A program made the position numbers and the translations under genes. From contig NZ_AP018254.1 in the NCBI RefSeq assembly GCF_002368395.1, positions 930,001 to 994,000 of the forward strand: DNA of 64,000 nt. The letters run 5' to 3'. The stretch is from Calothrix sp. NIES-3974 (GTDB lineage Bacteria > Cyanobacteriota > Cyanobacteriia > Cyanobacteriales > Nostocaceae). Position 1 is the first letter of the stretch. Every line of letters starts with the position of its first letter. This document shows positions 8,639 to 17,273 of the stretch, piece by piece. The notes under the pieces were generated by a model. That model was not told the origin of the DNA. It searched no databases and saw only the letters and a program-made list of their open reading frames with translations.

Positions 8639-9517
8639 ATGAAAAAACCAATTTTATTAATCGGTGCAAACGGACAAGTTGGTCAAGAATTGTACAGAAG
8701 ATTCGGTCAGATGGGAGATGTGATTGCGGTTGCACGTCCAGAAATTGATTTAACCGAACCAGACACCATCAAAAATGCGATCACAAAATATAATCCTGGT
8801 GTTATCATCAATGCGGCTGCTTATACGGCTGTTGATCGAGCGGAAACGGAGGTAGAATTAGCCCATCAGGTGAATGGGGTTGCACCGGGAATTATCGGGG
8901 AAATTGCTGAAGGTATGGGTGCTTTTTTAATTCACATTTCCACAGATTATGTTTTTGATGGCACGAATCACCGACCCTACCTACCTAGTGATGGGACTAA
9001 CCCCTTGAGTGTCTATGGTAAAACAAAATTGGCTGGGGAACAGGCAATTCAATCCGTTTGTCGTCAGTATGTAATTTTACGGACGGCTTGGGTATACGGA
9101 AATTATGGGAAAAGCAACTTTGTCAAAACCATGTTGCGGTTAGGCAAGGAACGGGAAGAAATACGGGTCGTTGCTGACCAGATAGGTTCGCCAACATGGG
9201 CACATGATATTGCCAATGCGATCGCTGAGATTATTCCCCATTTGCAATCGGAGATATCAGGTATTTATCACTACACAAATAGCGGTGTTGCCAGTTGGTA
9301 TGATTTCGCTGTTGCTATATTTCGCGAAGCAAAACAACTCGGTTACGATTTGCAGATTCAAAGGGTTGTACCAATTACGACTGCGGAGTACCCCACACCA
9401 GCCCATCGCCCAGGATTTTCAGTCTTAGATTGTCGGAAATTACAGGATTTACTAGGTAATTATCCCCCCCATTGGCAAGAACAATTAAAGCAAATGTTAA
9501 GTGAAGTGAAGCAATGA
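8639..9517 (+). CDS. rfbD: dTDP-4-dehydrorhamnose reductase
   Basis: A 292-residue short-chain dehydrogenase (extended type) that reduces dTDP-6-deoxy-L-lyxo-4-hexulose to dTDP-L-rhamnose, the sugar donor for surface polysaccharides. Visible: the N-terminal nucleotide-binding GANGQVG, NAAAYTAVDRAE, the strand ISTDYVFDG and the catalytic YGKTK (Tyr-x3-Lys), then RTAWVYG and the substrate loop DQIGSPTWA. Length is normal for RfbD/RmlD. The frame opens earlier at a TTG (8624), but the ATG at 8639 begins exactly at the family start (MKKPILLIG). No other rfb genes adjoin it, which is common in cyanobacteria where the pathway is scattered. Confidence 0.95.
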   Translation: MKKPILLIGANGQVGQELYRRFGQMGDVIAVARPEIDLTEPDTIKNAITKYNPGVIINAAAYTAVDRAETEVELAHQVNGVAPGIIGEIAEGMGAFLIHISTDYVFDGTNHRPYLPSDGTNPLSVYGKTKLAGEQAIQSVCRQYVILRTAWVYGNYGKSNFVKTMLRLGKEREEIRVVADQIGSPTWAHDIANAIAEIIPHLQSEISGIYHYTNSGVASWYDFAVAIFREAKQLGYDLQIQRVVPITTAEYPTPAHRPGFSVLDCRKLQDLLGNYPPHWQEQLKQMLSEVKQ

Positions 9518-9698
9518 AAAAATCTTGGACATAATCATCAAATATAATTTTTTGATAATGTATTGGGATGAAAATTACCCGTATTTAGAACGTTGAAGTG
9601 GTAAAAAATATTGCCTATATTGTGAAGAGAAGACCGTGTAGACTGACTGAGTGCGGCTTCTTTTTGAGATAGTTTTTTATTACTAAGAACAAATATAC

Positions 9699-10154
9699 AT
9701 GAAGAATTTTCATATCAGTTCATTAATAGCTGTCGTATTTATCCTATCACCAATCGCCAGCGTTAAAGCCCAAAATACCGGATTATCGCCTCAAGTGAGG
9801 AACAATATTCGTTATTTTATTACCAGTGATAATCTCTTAATTGCTGCCAATATCAGATCCGGTTCAGCTTGTTCTTTGAACCCAGGGGTTTCCGTGGTGA
9901 AACTATCGAACTTTAGATTTACGAATACAGGTGGTAATAATGTTCGAGTTTCCGGTCGGGTAGAAAATATTTTGACCATCAGTAATAATCTGATTTCTAA
10001 AGTTTCCGGTCGATATCAAAGCAATGCAAGAATGTATACTCCCAGCTGGTTAATACGCAATACCACTTACTATCCGGAATTTCTGACGGAAATGGCAGAC
10101 TGTACAACAGAAGGTGGACTGGGAAGAATGCAAAGGAATGCACCTTCTCCTTAA
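9699..10154 (+). CDS. Secreted hypothetical protein
   Basis: A 151-residue protein with a clear Sec signal peptide (hydrophobic stretch SSLIAVVFILSPIASVKA, predicted cleavage after Ala24). The mature part has only two cysteines (in GSACSLN and MADCTTEG), well placed for one disulfide, and many Asn/Ser/Thr residues with beta-strand character. I do not recognise a family. It is likely periplasmic or lumenal. It is monocistronic, and the downstream spacer holds a large palindromic repeat. No function is proposed. Confidence 0.7.
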   Translation: MKNFHISSLIAVVFILSPIASVKAQNTGLSPQVRNNIRYFITSDNLLIAANIRSGSACSLNPGVSVVKLSNFRFTNTGGNNVRVSGRVENILTISNNLISKVSGRYQSNARMYTPSWLIRNTTYYPEFLTEMADCTTEGGLGRMQRNAPSP

Positions 10155-10254
10155 ATTTTCAATTTGCGTTTATCTATATCAAGAGGGGTGTTGCTGAATT
10201 TGGGTATGAATTATAGTTATTTATATTTTGTCCTAAAACCACAATTATTGTAGA

Positions 10255-10362
10255 TAGGTGCAATTAAACATAAAACCGCAACGTAACCGAATAGGGAGTA
10301 GAGACGACCCTTCGGGTCGTCTCTACTCCCTAATCTCAACGACAATTTTCACCACCCACCTA
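10255..10362 (+). repeat. MITE-like composite repeat with 41-bp hairpin
   Basis: About 108 bp with imperfect inverted ends TAGGTG...CACCTA. Left arm: GCAATTAAACATAAAACCGC then AACGTAACCGAA. Centre: a hairpin at 10292-10332 with 19 perfect base pairs and a 3-nt loop (arms TAGGGAGTAGAGACGACCC). Right arm: TCTCAACGACAATTTTCACC. A longer copy is at 48094-48283 and partial copies are at 6634, 8258 and 13253. No coding capacity. Confidence 0.75.
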
Positions 10363-10437
10363 ATCCTATTGGATTTGGTTGACAAATCCATCTGTTTCCA
10401 TCACAATAAGGGATTGTCATGTCAAAAACATATTTTT

Positions 10438-10520
10438 GCGGAACTGGCGGAATTGGTAGACGCGCATGATTCAGGTTCATGTGCCCACAAGGCTTCCGGG
10501 TTCAAGTCCCGGGTTCCGCA
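10438..10520 (+). tRNA. tRNA-Leu (CAG)
   Basis: Class II cloverleaf: acceptor GCGGAAC/GTTCCGC, D arm GGCGGAATTGGTAGACGCG, anticodon stem CATGA/TCATG with loop TTCAGGT (anticodon CAG), long variable arm, T arm CCGGG TTCAAGT CCCGG and discriminator A. The length is 83 nt; CCA is not encoded. Confidence 0.95.
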
Positions 10521-10604
10521 TTCACGACGGTTAATAATTGAAATTGCGATCGCATGGATATCTGATGATTAATTCCTCCCATCAGGTTTTCAGGATATCC
10601 CTTA

Positions 10605-11219
10605 TCTCGACTTTATCCATTTTATTGAAGAGGAAACGGTAGCAAGATCAGAAATAAGATAGTTTGGAATGTTTCTGATGAACTTGCTACGGGAAGAATT
10701 TCTTGTTTTCATGCTACCGTTTGCGGCTGCATTTTCCAAGCCAGTTTGGGAATCTGCGATCGCATTAGTTGTAGGAAGCCATACTAACCCCTGGCAAACG
10801 CACCGTCAGCGGGATTTAACGAGTGCTGGGCTGGGCGAAACGCCAGGACTTTCAAACCGATCACAGGGTGTTGAATCGAGCGAAATGGTCGAGTCGGCGC
10901 TTGGGTGAGATATTGCTGCGGCAATTGGTGACAGTGTTTGCACCAACCGGAACGCTAGTGATGGGACTAGACGAAACGATTGAACGGCGATGGGGTCAAC
11001 GGATTGCAGCGCGTGGCATTTACCGCTACAACAGTCAGCTTGGTACTGTAAATCCTGCCCTACCTTTTCGGATGCGCTTGCGCTTGTACGTTCTCGCCTG
11101 TGGGCATTTCGACTTTTTCTGATATCGGATTCAGACCCCACCTCTGTTAAAGTCCCTAGCAAGATCGTCGAGACTTGCTTAGAGCTGCTTTGCTATGCTG
11201 CCTAATGGATAAAGTCGAG
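10605..11219 (+). mobile_element. Degenerate IS701-family insertion sequence
   Basis: About 615 bp bounded by 16-bp perfect terminal inverted repeats CTCGACTTTATCCATT (10606-10621, and inverted at 11204-11219). CTTA occurs immediately outside both ends (10601-10604 and 11220-11223), fitting the 4-bp target duplication of the YTNA type known for IS701. The interior holds a broken transposase that is too short for an active copy, so the element is a decayed, internally deleted remnant. Confidence 0.8.
10669..11205 (+). pseudogene. Broken IS701-type DDE transposase
   Basis: Fragments of one transposase lie in successive frames. The first frame carries LLREEFLVFMLPFAAAFSKP and a Val-Trp. A frameshift near 10780 leads into ILTPGKRTVSG, then an in-frame TAA (10817-10819), then RVLGWAKRQDFQTDHRVLNR and LVMGLDETIERRWGQRIA with the first catalytic Asp (LDET). 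After GIYR (about 11030) the frame shifts again and most of the catalytic core is missing, resuming at DALALVRSRLWAFR and ending CYAA at a TAA that overlaps the right inverted repeat. About 180 codons remain of the roughly 400 expected, so the protein is certainly inactive. Confidence 0.85.
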
Positions 11220-11280
11220 CTTAGAGGCTGTTTCAAAAGTCATTTTTTATACTTGAATTATCTTTTTGGGGAATGGGAAG

Positions 11281-11300
11281 AGACGCGACATGTCGTGTCT
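11281..11300. repeat. Palindromic repeat, CG-arm subfamily
   Basis: AGACGCGACATGTCGTGTCT, a near-perfect palindrome. Its context (TTTTTGGGGAATGGGAAGAG) resembles the copy at 8384. It lies in the 375-bp spacer after the IS remnant, which is otherwise empty. Confidence 0.6.
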
Positions 11301-11594
11301 GTACTCTCGAAGGAAAATCAGCTTTATAACCCCATGTCCAGGGTCATGACGATAGTTAAAATAGTGATAATTAATACTTTCCAAACAACCTCTTAGAACC
11401 TATTTGTAGCATATTTTAGATGCTTGCCTATTTGTCAATCAGCATCAGCAATAATGCTGAAAATCTGAATCAAAAGTCAAAATCAGCGTTAAAACATTCC
11501 AGTCTCTCATCGAAATAGAGGTCGTGTTCCGTTAAGGCTTGATTCATTGCTAGATAAACATTTCTATAACTTTATCAGATAGCCAGGTTGTAGA

Positions 11595-13064
11595 CTATTC
11601 TCGTTTCTCTTTCAACTTCTGCAATCGATATTCGGGAGGGGGATTCAGGAAAACGCGATCGCCAGGTTGGAGTCCGCTCAGGATTTGGGTTTGGTCTTTG
11701 ATTTGTGCCCCGATAGTAATTTGTCGAAATTGGGGTTTTTGATTAGAGTCGGGTATTAATACACCCGTTTCTCCCCGTTCGGTGACAATAGCTACCGTTG
11801 GCACTAGTAAGGCATTGGCAATATTTTCCCCTAAAAAAGTTAAATCTACATTTAAGCCGGATAGCAACTTATCTTCTCCCGTATCAATTGCTACTCTAAC
11901 TTGGAATAACGTCACCCCTTCTTCCTTGACAGCTTCCGGAGCAATGAGGCGAACTTTCCCCTTAAATACCTGATCTGGATAGGCATCGCTGGTAATTTCC
12001 ACCACCTGACCAGTTTTAATCCGTCCGATATCCGCTTCCGGCACATTAGCGAGAATTTCTAGACCTTTGGCTAGAGCCACAATCGAACTGGAAGTAGCGG
12101 AAGCACTGGCGGATGCGGAGGTGGTCGGAGTAACAAAAGCTCCCTCATTGGCGTATTTTTGAGTAATTACCCCAGTAAAAGGAGCGCGGATAATAGTGTT
12201 TTCCAGATTGACCAGTTCAGCTTGGAGTTGGGCTTGAGCGGCTGCTAAGGCAGCTCGACGGGCAGCTATTTCCTCGCGACGAGTGCCGCTTTCTAATAAA
12301 TTCAGGGATGCTTGGGCTTCAGCAACGGCAGCTTGACGACGGGTAATTTCTTCGCTGCGACTACCACTTTGAACTAGGGATAAACGTTTCTGGGCTTCCT
12401 CTAAACTTGCCCTTGCAGCCCGATCTTCACTGAGAAGTTGGTCAAGTAATTGTCGTTTTTCCGCCCCCTGGTTGACCAAAAACTGATAACGTTTGACCTG
12501 CTCACTGGTAAAATTAACCTTAGCTTGGGCAGCCTCTACCTGGGCTTGGACTTGGGCAATTTCCTGGGGACGATTACCTGTACGCGCTTCCATCAGTTGG
12601 GCTTGGGCTTGGGCTAAACGGGCTTTAGCTTGGTTAATTTCCTGGGGACGACTACCAGCGATCGCTTGGTCTAATTGGGCTTGGGCTTGGGCGATATTGG
12701 CTCTAGCTTGGGATATTCGAGCCTGCACATCCGCATTATCCATGCGAGCGAGAATTTGTCCCCTAGTAACGTGATCGCCCTGTTCCACTTTTAATTCGAC
12801 AACAGTACCAGGATTTTTCGGGCTGATATTCACACTTTGGACAGGAACAACCCGACCACTGGCGGTAATGCGTAATGTGACATTTTTCTCATCCACCGTC
12901 ACCGTTAATTTACTGGTATCCGTGTTGCGTGCTGTGCGAATATTTTGAGTAATGGCGATACCCGTACCGGTCACAACCAATCCGGTGATTGCTAACCCCA
13001 TTACCCATCGCCACGGGTGTTTAATTTTTTTGCCAATTATGGGAATTTGAAAGTATGTAGCCAT
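11595..13064 (-). CDS. HlyD/RND-type periplasmic adaptor (membrane fusion protein)
   Basis: A 489-residue efflux adaptor. One N-terminal membrane anchor (about residues 18-38), a lipoyl/barrel-sandwich half at GTVVELKVEQGDHVTRGQIL, a very long alpha-helical hairpin rich in Ala/Gln in which a block containing RPQEI or RREEI recurs four times (GSRPQEI, GNRPQEI, GSRSEEI, GTRREEI), the second lipoyl half APFTGVITQKYANEGAFV and C-terminal beta-barrel and membrane-proximal domains. Such proteins link an inner-membrane ABC or RND pump to TolC. The partner pump is not adjacent. The frame extends to 13121, but MATYFQIPIIG at 13064 is the more likely start. Ser/Ala-rich SASASASATSSS is an unusual flexible insert. 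Confidence 0.88.
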   Translation of the reverse strand: MATYFQIPIIGKKIKHPWRWVMGLAITGLVVTGTGIAITQNIRTARNTDTSKLTVTVDEKNVTLRITASGRVVPVQSVNISPKNPGTVVELKVEQGDHVTRGQILARMDNADVQARISQARANIAQAQAQLDQAIAGSRPQEINQAKARLAQAQAQLMEARTGNRPQEIAQVQAQVEAAQAKVNFTSEQVKRYQFLVNQGAEKRQLLDQLLSEDRAARASLEEAQKRLSLVQSGSRSEEITRRQAAVAEAQASLNLLESGTRREEIAARRAALAAAQAQLQAELVNLENTIIRAPFTGVITQKYANEGAFVTPTTSASASASATSSSIVALAKGLEILANVPEADIGRIKTGQVVEITSDAYPDQVFKGKVRLIAPEAVKEEGVTLFQVRVAIDTGEDKLLSGLNVDLTFLGENIANALLVPTVAIVTERGETGVLIPDSNQKPQFRQITIGAQIKDQTQILSGLQPGDRVFLNPPPEYRLQKLKEKRE

Positions 13065-13152
13065 TGCAGCCTGGTGAGAAAGGATTTTTACTGGCTTGAG
13101 ATAAAACCAATCGGCAGACAAACTGAGGAATTTTGAAATTAGGGAGTGGGGA

Positions 13153-13181
13153 GTAAAGACGACCCGTCGGGTCGTCTTTAC
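13153..13181. repeat. Palindromic repeat, GACCCGTCGGGTC subfamily
   Basis: Perfect 14-bp arms around one central base (arms GTAAAGACGACCCG). It lies about 90 bp upstream of the HlyD-type gene start, between it and the kinase gene. Confidence 0.75.
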
Positions 13182-13252
13182 AGGGAGTAGTGATTAGGGA
13201 AAGAACCATTGAGATGCAAAGCGCCAATCGCATCAGCATCATCATTTACAAG

Positions 13253-13320
13253 TAGGTGGGTAGTGAAAATTGTCGTTGAGATCAGGGAGTAGGTAGAGAC
13301 GGGATATATCGCGTCTGTAC
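13253..13320 (-). repeat. Partial composite repeat
   Basis: Begins TAGGTGGGTAGTGAAAATTG and CGTTGAGATCAGGGAGTAGG (inverted right arm of the 10255 element) and continues into the palindrome AGACGGGATATATCGCGTCT (13297-13316). The left arm is absent. Confidence 0.65.
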
Positions 13321-13426
13321 TGAGAAAACGCTGTGCGTACCCCCTTTCTTAATCCAAAATCCAAAATTATTTATTTAACCCTATTCCTTATTCTAACCAT
13401 TACTAACAAGTCATGGATTTAGCTTT

Positions 13427-14626
13427 CTAATCATTATTACCCAGATAGGTATTACGTAACTCTTCTAACTCATCATCAATTTGACTTTGGTGCGATACAC
13501 CTGGGGAGTTACTTGAGGGACCCAATCCCCCATTACTATTCTGATTACCAGTATTTATTCCTGACTGAATGGGTTTTTGCCCTAAAAATGTTGTCTTAAT
13601 TTCTGCCAATTCCTCTTCAATATCTGTCTGACGTTGACTAATGCTGCTATAACTAGGATTGGTTGCTGCTGGTGTCACCGGTTTTTGGAGAAACGTTTGC
13701 GGTTTTACACCCTGGTATTCCTGTAAATCCGCCATCACTGCTGCTGCTGATTGATAGCGATGGATGGGAGTTCTGGCCAACATTTGATGCAAAATTGCCG
13801 CTAAATCATCACTAATCGGCTGCTGGAGATATTTCTGCCAAATCCAAGTGTCGTTGTGGATGTCATGTAAATCAAAGGGTGATTTACCTGTCAGTAAATG
13901 AATACAGGTTACACCTAAACTATATATATCGCTGTAAAAACCGGCTTTCCCGTGAATCTGTTCCGGTGCTACATACTCCGGACTTCCAATACTTGTTCCT
14001 GGTTGATTCGCTAAAATTCCATCTGCTGATTTGGATGCACCAAAATCTACCAATACTAAATTACCACTAGCCGATGGACTAATTTGGGTTGATCTTCCTG
14101 GTATCTGTCTACGGCGAATAATATTATCCGGTTTGATGTCGCGGTGAATTACATTTCGGTCATGACAAAATTGTAAAACCGGTAATAAATCTAGCAATAG
14201 GTGACGAATCTGTGCTTCCCCGTAGCAGCCAAATTGTCCCAGTTCCTGAGCTAAATTTTGTCCATCAATAAATTCCTGAATCAGATACTGTCTACCATCC
14301 TGGACAAAATAGGCAAACAAATCCGGTATCTGTGGATGTTCCCCCAAATGTTCTAGCCGTACCGCTTCTTGATTAAATAATTCGGTTGCTTTTTGTAGCG
14401 CTGTGGTTCCGCGGATTTGCGGATAAAACTGTTTGATTACACAATAGGGTTTAGAGGGTTTGTCTTCATCAACCGCCAAAAAGGTTTTGCCAAAACCACC
14501 CTGTCCAATTGGTTTGATGGCACGATAACGTTCCTTCAGTAGTAATTTACTACCACATGTCTGACAAAACTTCCCATCATGGGTATTGTGCGGTCGATGA
14601 CACTGGGGATTTAAGCAGTAGCTCAT
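13427..14626 (-). CDS. Serine/threonine protein kinase with N-terminal zinc ribbon
   Basis: A 399-residue Hanks-type kinase. Residues 4-24 form a four-cysteine zinc-ribbon (Cys4, Cys9, Cys21, Cys24). The kinase domain follows at about residues 33-300: glycine loop GQGGFGKTF, the ATP-anchoring Lys in CVIKQF, catalytic loop VIHRDIKPDN, DFGASKS and APEQIHG. All catalytic residues are present, so it should be active. The C-terminal 100 residues are low-complexity, with two similar blocks (QTDIEEELAEIKTTFLG and QIDDELEELRNTYLG). It has no membrane segment, so it is cytosolic. Filamentous cyanobacteria carry many kinases of this architecture; the substrate is unknown. It is monocistronic. Confidence 0.92.
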   Translation of the reverse strand: MSYCLNPQCHRPHNTHDGKFCQTCGSKLLLKERYRAIKPIGQGGFGKTFLAVDEDKPSKPYCVIKQFYPQIRGTTALQKATELFNQEAVRLEHLGEHPQIPDLFAYFVQDGRQYLIQEFIDGQNLAQELGQFGCYGEAQIRHLLLDLLPVLQFCHDRNVIHRDIKPDNIIRRRQIPGRSTQISPSASGNLVLVDFGASKSADGILANQPGTSIGSPEYVAPEQIHGKAGFYSDIYSLGVTCIHLLTGKSPFDLHDIHNDTWIWQKYLQQPISDDLAAILHQMLARTPIHRYQSAAAVMADLQEYQGVKPQTFLQKPVTPAATNPSYSSISQRQTDIEEELAEIKTTFLGQKPIQSGINTGNQNSNGGLGPSSNSPGVSHQSQIDDELEELRNTYLGNND

Positions 14627-14961
14627 TGATGATTGACAGTGAGGTATATATATATATTGCCCTATCTGTCAAGTTTCTGGGGATTGGGATTATCCCGGAT
14701 GAATGGGTACTCTAGAAATAGTAAATTGATGGGAGTATCCCTAGGGGGAAGCTTGCTGGGACATATTTGGCTGGGAAACTGGGAAAACATTGATTTTTGG
14801 TTTAAAATCACAAATTTTTCTGCTCTTCTCGGCAAAACGGAGAGGGGTTGGGGTGAGGTTCATCTAACTCGCGTTCAGAGGGTGTTTATTCTCCAATTAT
14901 CTGAAAAAATAGGGATTTTTCGCTGACAGTTTTTCATCCGCTTTGATTTGGTGACAAATAC
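14627..14961. other. Spacer between kinase and hydroxylase genes
   Basis: 335 bp. A TATATATATATTGCC tract lies near 14646. An open frame at 14633-14926 shows no protein features and contains the spacer phrase GGAGAGGGGTTGGGGTGAGG, common in cyanobacterial intergenic DNA; no gene called. Confidence 0.45.
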
Positions 14962-15723
14962 ATGGATTGGAACTCGTTCATCATTACTATTAGTGTTTTT
15001 ACTTTTGCTACCCTGGAGCATCAGTTTCCCTATGTTATTTATGTGAGTAGTTTATATCAACGCACCCATACGAATTTACTTTTGGGTTTCCTGAATACCA
15101 GTATTAACCATGTCACCATTTCTGTAGCTCTTAATTGGGTGCTGCAACAAACTTCTGGGCCGGAATTGTTAGCCCTGATACCCAATTCCAATTTACAATT
15201 ATTATTGGTATTGATCATACTTGATTTATATTTGTATTTCTGGCATCGGATGATGCATTCTTGGCGTTGGGTCTGGGGGTTTCATTATATTCACCACACA
15301 GAACACCAGGTTAATACATCTACAGCGTATCGATTTCATCCAGTGGAAGCTATTGCTTCTAATATCCCTAAATTACTTTTAATCTGGTTGTTAGGAATTG
15401 AAATCAACCAACTGTTAGCCTACGAATTAATTCTGGCAATTAGTTTAATGTTCCAACATAGTAATTGGTCGCTACCAACTCCCGTTGAACAGATTCTTGG
15501 CTATGTATTTATCACCCCAAATATCCATAGAACCCACCACGCAAAGAATCTTCAACAATCTAACTCTAACTTTGGCAGTGTTTTCTGTATTTGGGATAAA
15601 TTCTTTAATACTTTCTATCATCCCTGGAAACTTCCCCCAAATGAACCAGAAGTAATAGGAAAGTTTAGCAAATTGAATATTTGGCAGTTATTGATTTTAC
15701 CTCTTGTCATCCAGAAGCGGTGA
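14962..15723 (+). CDS. Sterol desaturase / fatty acid hydroxylase family membrane protein
   Basis: A 253-residue integral membrane di-iron oxygenase. The histidine boxes that bind the two irons are all visible: HRMMH (about residue 93), HYIHH (about residue 108) and HRTHH (about residue 192), with additional HPVE. Four to five hydrophobic helices surround them. The family includes sterol desaturases, carotenoid ketolase-like and fatty-acid hydroxylases and alkylglycerol monooxygenase; the substrate of this member cannot be told from sequence. The start ATG directly precedes DWNSFI with no strong ribosome-binding site. It stands alone. Confidence 0.87.
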   Translation: MDWNSFIITISVFTFATLEHQFPYVIYVSSLYQRTHTNLLLGFLNTSINHVTISVALNWVLQQTSGPELLALIPNSNLQLLLVLIILDLYLYFWHRMMHSWRWVWGFHYIHHTEHQVNTSTAYRFHPVEAIASNIPKLLLIWLLGIEINQLLAYELILAISLMFQHSNWSLPTPVEQILGYVFITPNIHRTHHAKNLQQSNSNFGSVFCIWDKFFNTFYHPWKLPPNEPEVIGKFSKLNIWQLLILPLVIQKR

Positions 15724-16153
15724 AAACATTTTCGTGAATACAACAGAATCAAAGAATACAGAATTCGGTCGTAACCGTACCAACTGTACTACAATGCAAT
15801 TAGGTATATGGAAACTCAAAAAACCTTGCATCCGTAATTTTTTAGAATCAGTGAAAAGCGGAATTATTGGGTTAAAGCTACTCCCGACCCTCACGCTTCA
15901 GACTTTTTCCGTAAACCCTGCATCAGGTACTGGCGTTAATATAATTACCGAGAAAAGTCTTCTTGGTTGAATTAAACTTGCTCACACAAGGTAATTTGAA
16001 TCACCAAAAAGACTTCGCCCAACTACCTCTATTTTTTGCACCTTCAACCTGTGAACCAGTATATTTTGCCTAGATTTAACGGCAAAATGCCCTTTGATGG
16101 GGTAGATGACAGATCAAAGTTTCGGGAATTATTTCTAACTACCTCTTCCCCAG
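15724..16153. other. Spacer, no gene seen
   Basis: 430 bp between the hydroxylase and trxA2, which converge here. No RNA, repeat or reading frame with protein character was recognised. Confidence 0.45.
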
Positions 16154-16477
16154 TTAAAGATACTGTGATAATGTCTTACTAATGGTTGTTTTTGGTACTG
16201 CACCAACTACCGTGTCTACCTGTCTACCGCCTTTAAATACCATCAGTGTCGGAATGCTGCGAATACCATAGTGGCTAGCAACTGTTGGATTCTGGTCTGT
16301 GTTGAGTTTGACAACTTTAATTTGTCCTGAGTATTCATCTGCCACTTCATCTACCACCGGTGCGACCATTCGACAAGGACCGCACCACGGAGCCCAAAAA
16401 TCAACCAATACAGGGATTTCGCTCTCCAACACTTCATTTTTGAATGTGGCTTCTGTCACATCTGCTACTGATGACAT
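16154..16477 (-). CDS. trxA2: Thioredoxin, TrxA2 type
   Basis: A 107-residue thioredoxin with the active site WCGPC (Cys32, Cys35), the cis-proline loop [10 protein letters not shown] and the buried Asp26, all canonical, so it should be a functional dithiol reductant. The frame could start at 16501, but the ATG at 16477 gives [12 protein letters not shown], the family N-terminus. It is divergent from an ArsR-type regulator with a vicinal cysteine pair, 79 bp between starts. This is the arrangement described in Anabaena PCC 7120, where the redox-sensing repressor RexT controls trxA2, and the symbol is given on that basis. Expected regulation: derepression under oxidative stress. Confidence 0.9.
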   Translation of the reverse strand: MSSVADVTEATFKNEVLESEIPVLVDFWAPWCGPCRMVAPVVDEVADEYSGQIKVVKLNTDQNPTVASHYGIRSIPTLMVFKGGRQVDTVVGAVPKTTISKTLSQYL

Positions 16478-16499
16478 CTGTGTCGTCCTCTTACCAATC

Positions 16500-16523
16500 A
16501 TTAGTTCGATAAAACCGAATAAT
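16500..16523. promoter_or_regulatory. Candidate RexT operator between trxA2 and rexT
   Basis: An imperfect inverted repeat, ATTAGTTCG (16500-16508) and CGAATAAT (16516-16523), separated by 7 bp, lies in the 79-bp divergent spacer. It is well placed to control both genes, but binding is inferred only. Confidence 0.45.
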
Positions 16524-16556
16524 CAAAATATATTTCGTTGTTTTCAGAATGCAACT

Positions 16557-16928
16557 ATGCGATTTCTTTACCATCCAGATCGAAAAGACATCTCCCTTGC
16601 GGGGGTATTATATGCACTAGGGGACCCAGTGCGGTTGGAAATAGTCCGTCAACTAGCGACTCGGGGTGAACAGTGCTGCGCGGGTTTTGATTTTGCGATC
16701 GCCAAATCAACTATGTCCAACCATTTTAAGATTTTGCGGGAGTCAGGGGTAGTCTTGACTCGCAAAGAAGGAACCCAGCATATTAATATTTTGCGTCGTG
16801 ATGACCTGAATTTGTTGTTTCCAGGGTTGCTAGATGCAATCTTGGCATCAGCCCAATCATCAACAGGATTTCCACCCGAAGAACGCCAATCTCAAAATGG
16901 GATTAGTGTGGTTGGGGCTGTACAGTGA
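16557..16928 (+). CDS. rexT: Redox-sensing ArsR-family repressor RexT
   Basis: A 123-residue winged-helix regulator: helices around GVLYALGDPVRLEIVRQL, recognition helix STMSNHFKILRESG and wing TRKEGTQHINIL. It lacks the CVCDLC metal site of ArsR; instead it has a vicinal Cys40-Cys41 pair (EQCCAG). In Anabaena RexT, the same positions form the redox-active disulfide that abolishes DNA binding under H2O2. Together with divergent trxA2 this makes identification strong. The frame is open upstream to 16299, but that part is antisense to trxA2; the ATG at 16557 is the real start. Other ArsR members with CC pairs exist, so final proof would be biochemical. Confidence 0.9.
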   Translation: MRFLYHPDRKDISLAGVLYALGDPVRLEIVRQLATRGEQCCAGFDFAIAKSTMSNHFKILRESGVVLTRKEGTQHINILRRDDLNLLFPGLLDAILASAQSSTGFPPEERQSQNGISVVGAVQ

Positions 16929-17273
16929 GTGAGGAATAGGCTTATTACCTACAATACAGCGAATAATTTGGATTGCCATCAAATATTGACAATTCGCAAT
17001 CCAAATTAGCATTCGTCACATTTACCCCATCGGCTATTATCTGGCTGATTCCATGTTGACTGATTATATTCTCAAGATACTGGGAGGTTTTTAAAAACTT
17101 TTATCTCCTACAGATATTGCTGGACGAGAGTTTTAGGCTTTCTAACTTATCGTAGCCAGCTTCTTGGTAGATTACGGGTCAACTGTCACCAGTCAACATT
17201 CAACAAACCCAAAGGGAAATATATCAGCGTGCAAAGTAATCATCATCAATCCTGAAAACCCAACTTCTAGGAG
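16929..17273. other. Spacer with a dispersed repeat
   Basis: 345 bp between rexT and glcD, which converge here. At 17177-17245 lies a copy of the repeat GTCAACTGTCA...AAATATATCAGCGTGCAAAG also seen near 19716 and 29509. Confidence 0.5.

Noticed and set aside
10258-10572. Plus-strand frame of 104 residues
   Set aside because: It runs through a composite repeat and the tRNA-Leu gene, so it is not protein-coding.
12493-12774. Plus-strand frame rich in Trp/Ala/Leu
   Set aside because: Antisense to the Ala/Gln-rich coiled coil of the HlyD-type gene; a compositional shadow.
14633-14926. 97-residue open frame between kinase and hydroxylase
   Set aside because: Contains the non-coding spacer phrase GGAGAGGGGTTGGGGTGAGG and no recognisable domain.
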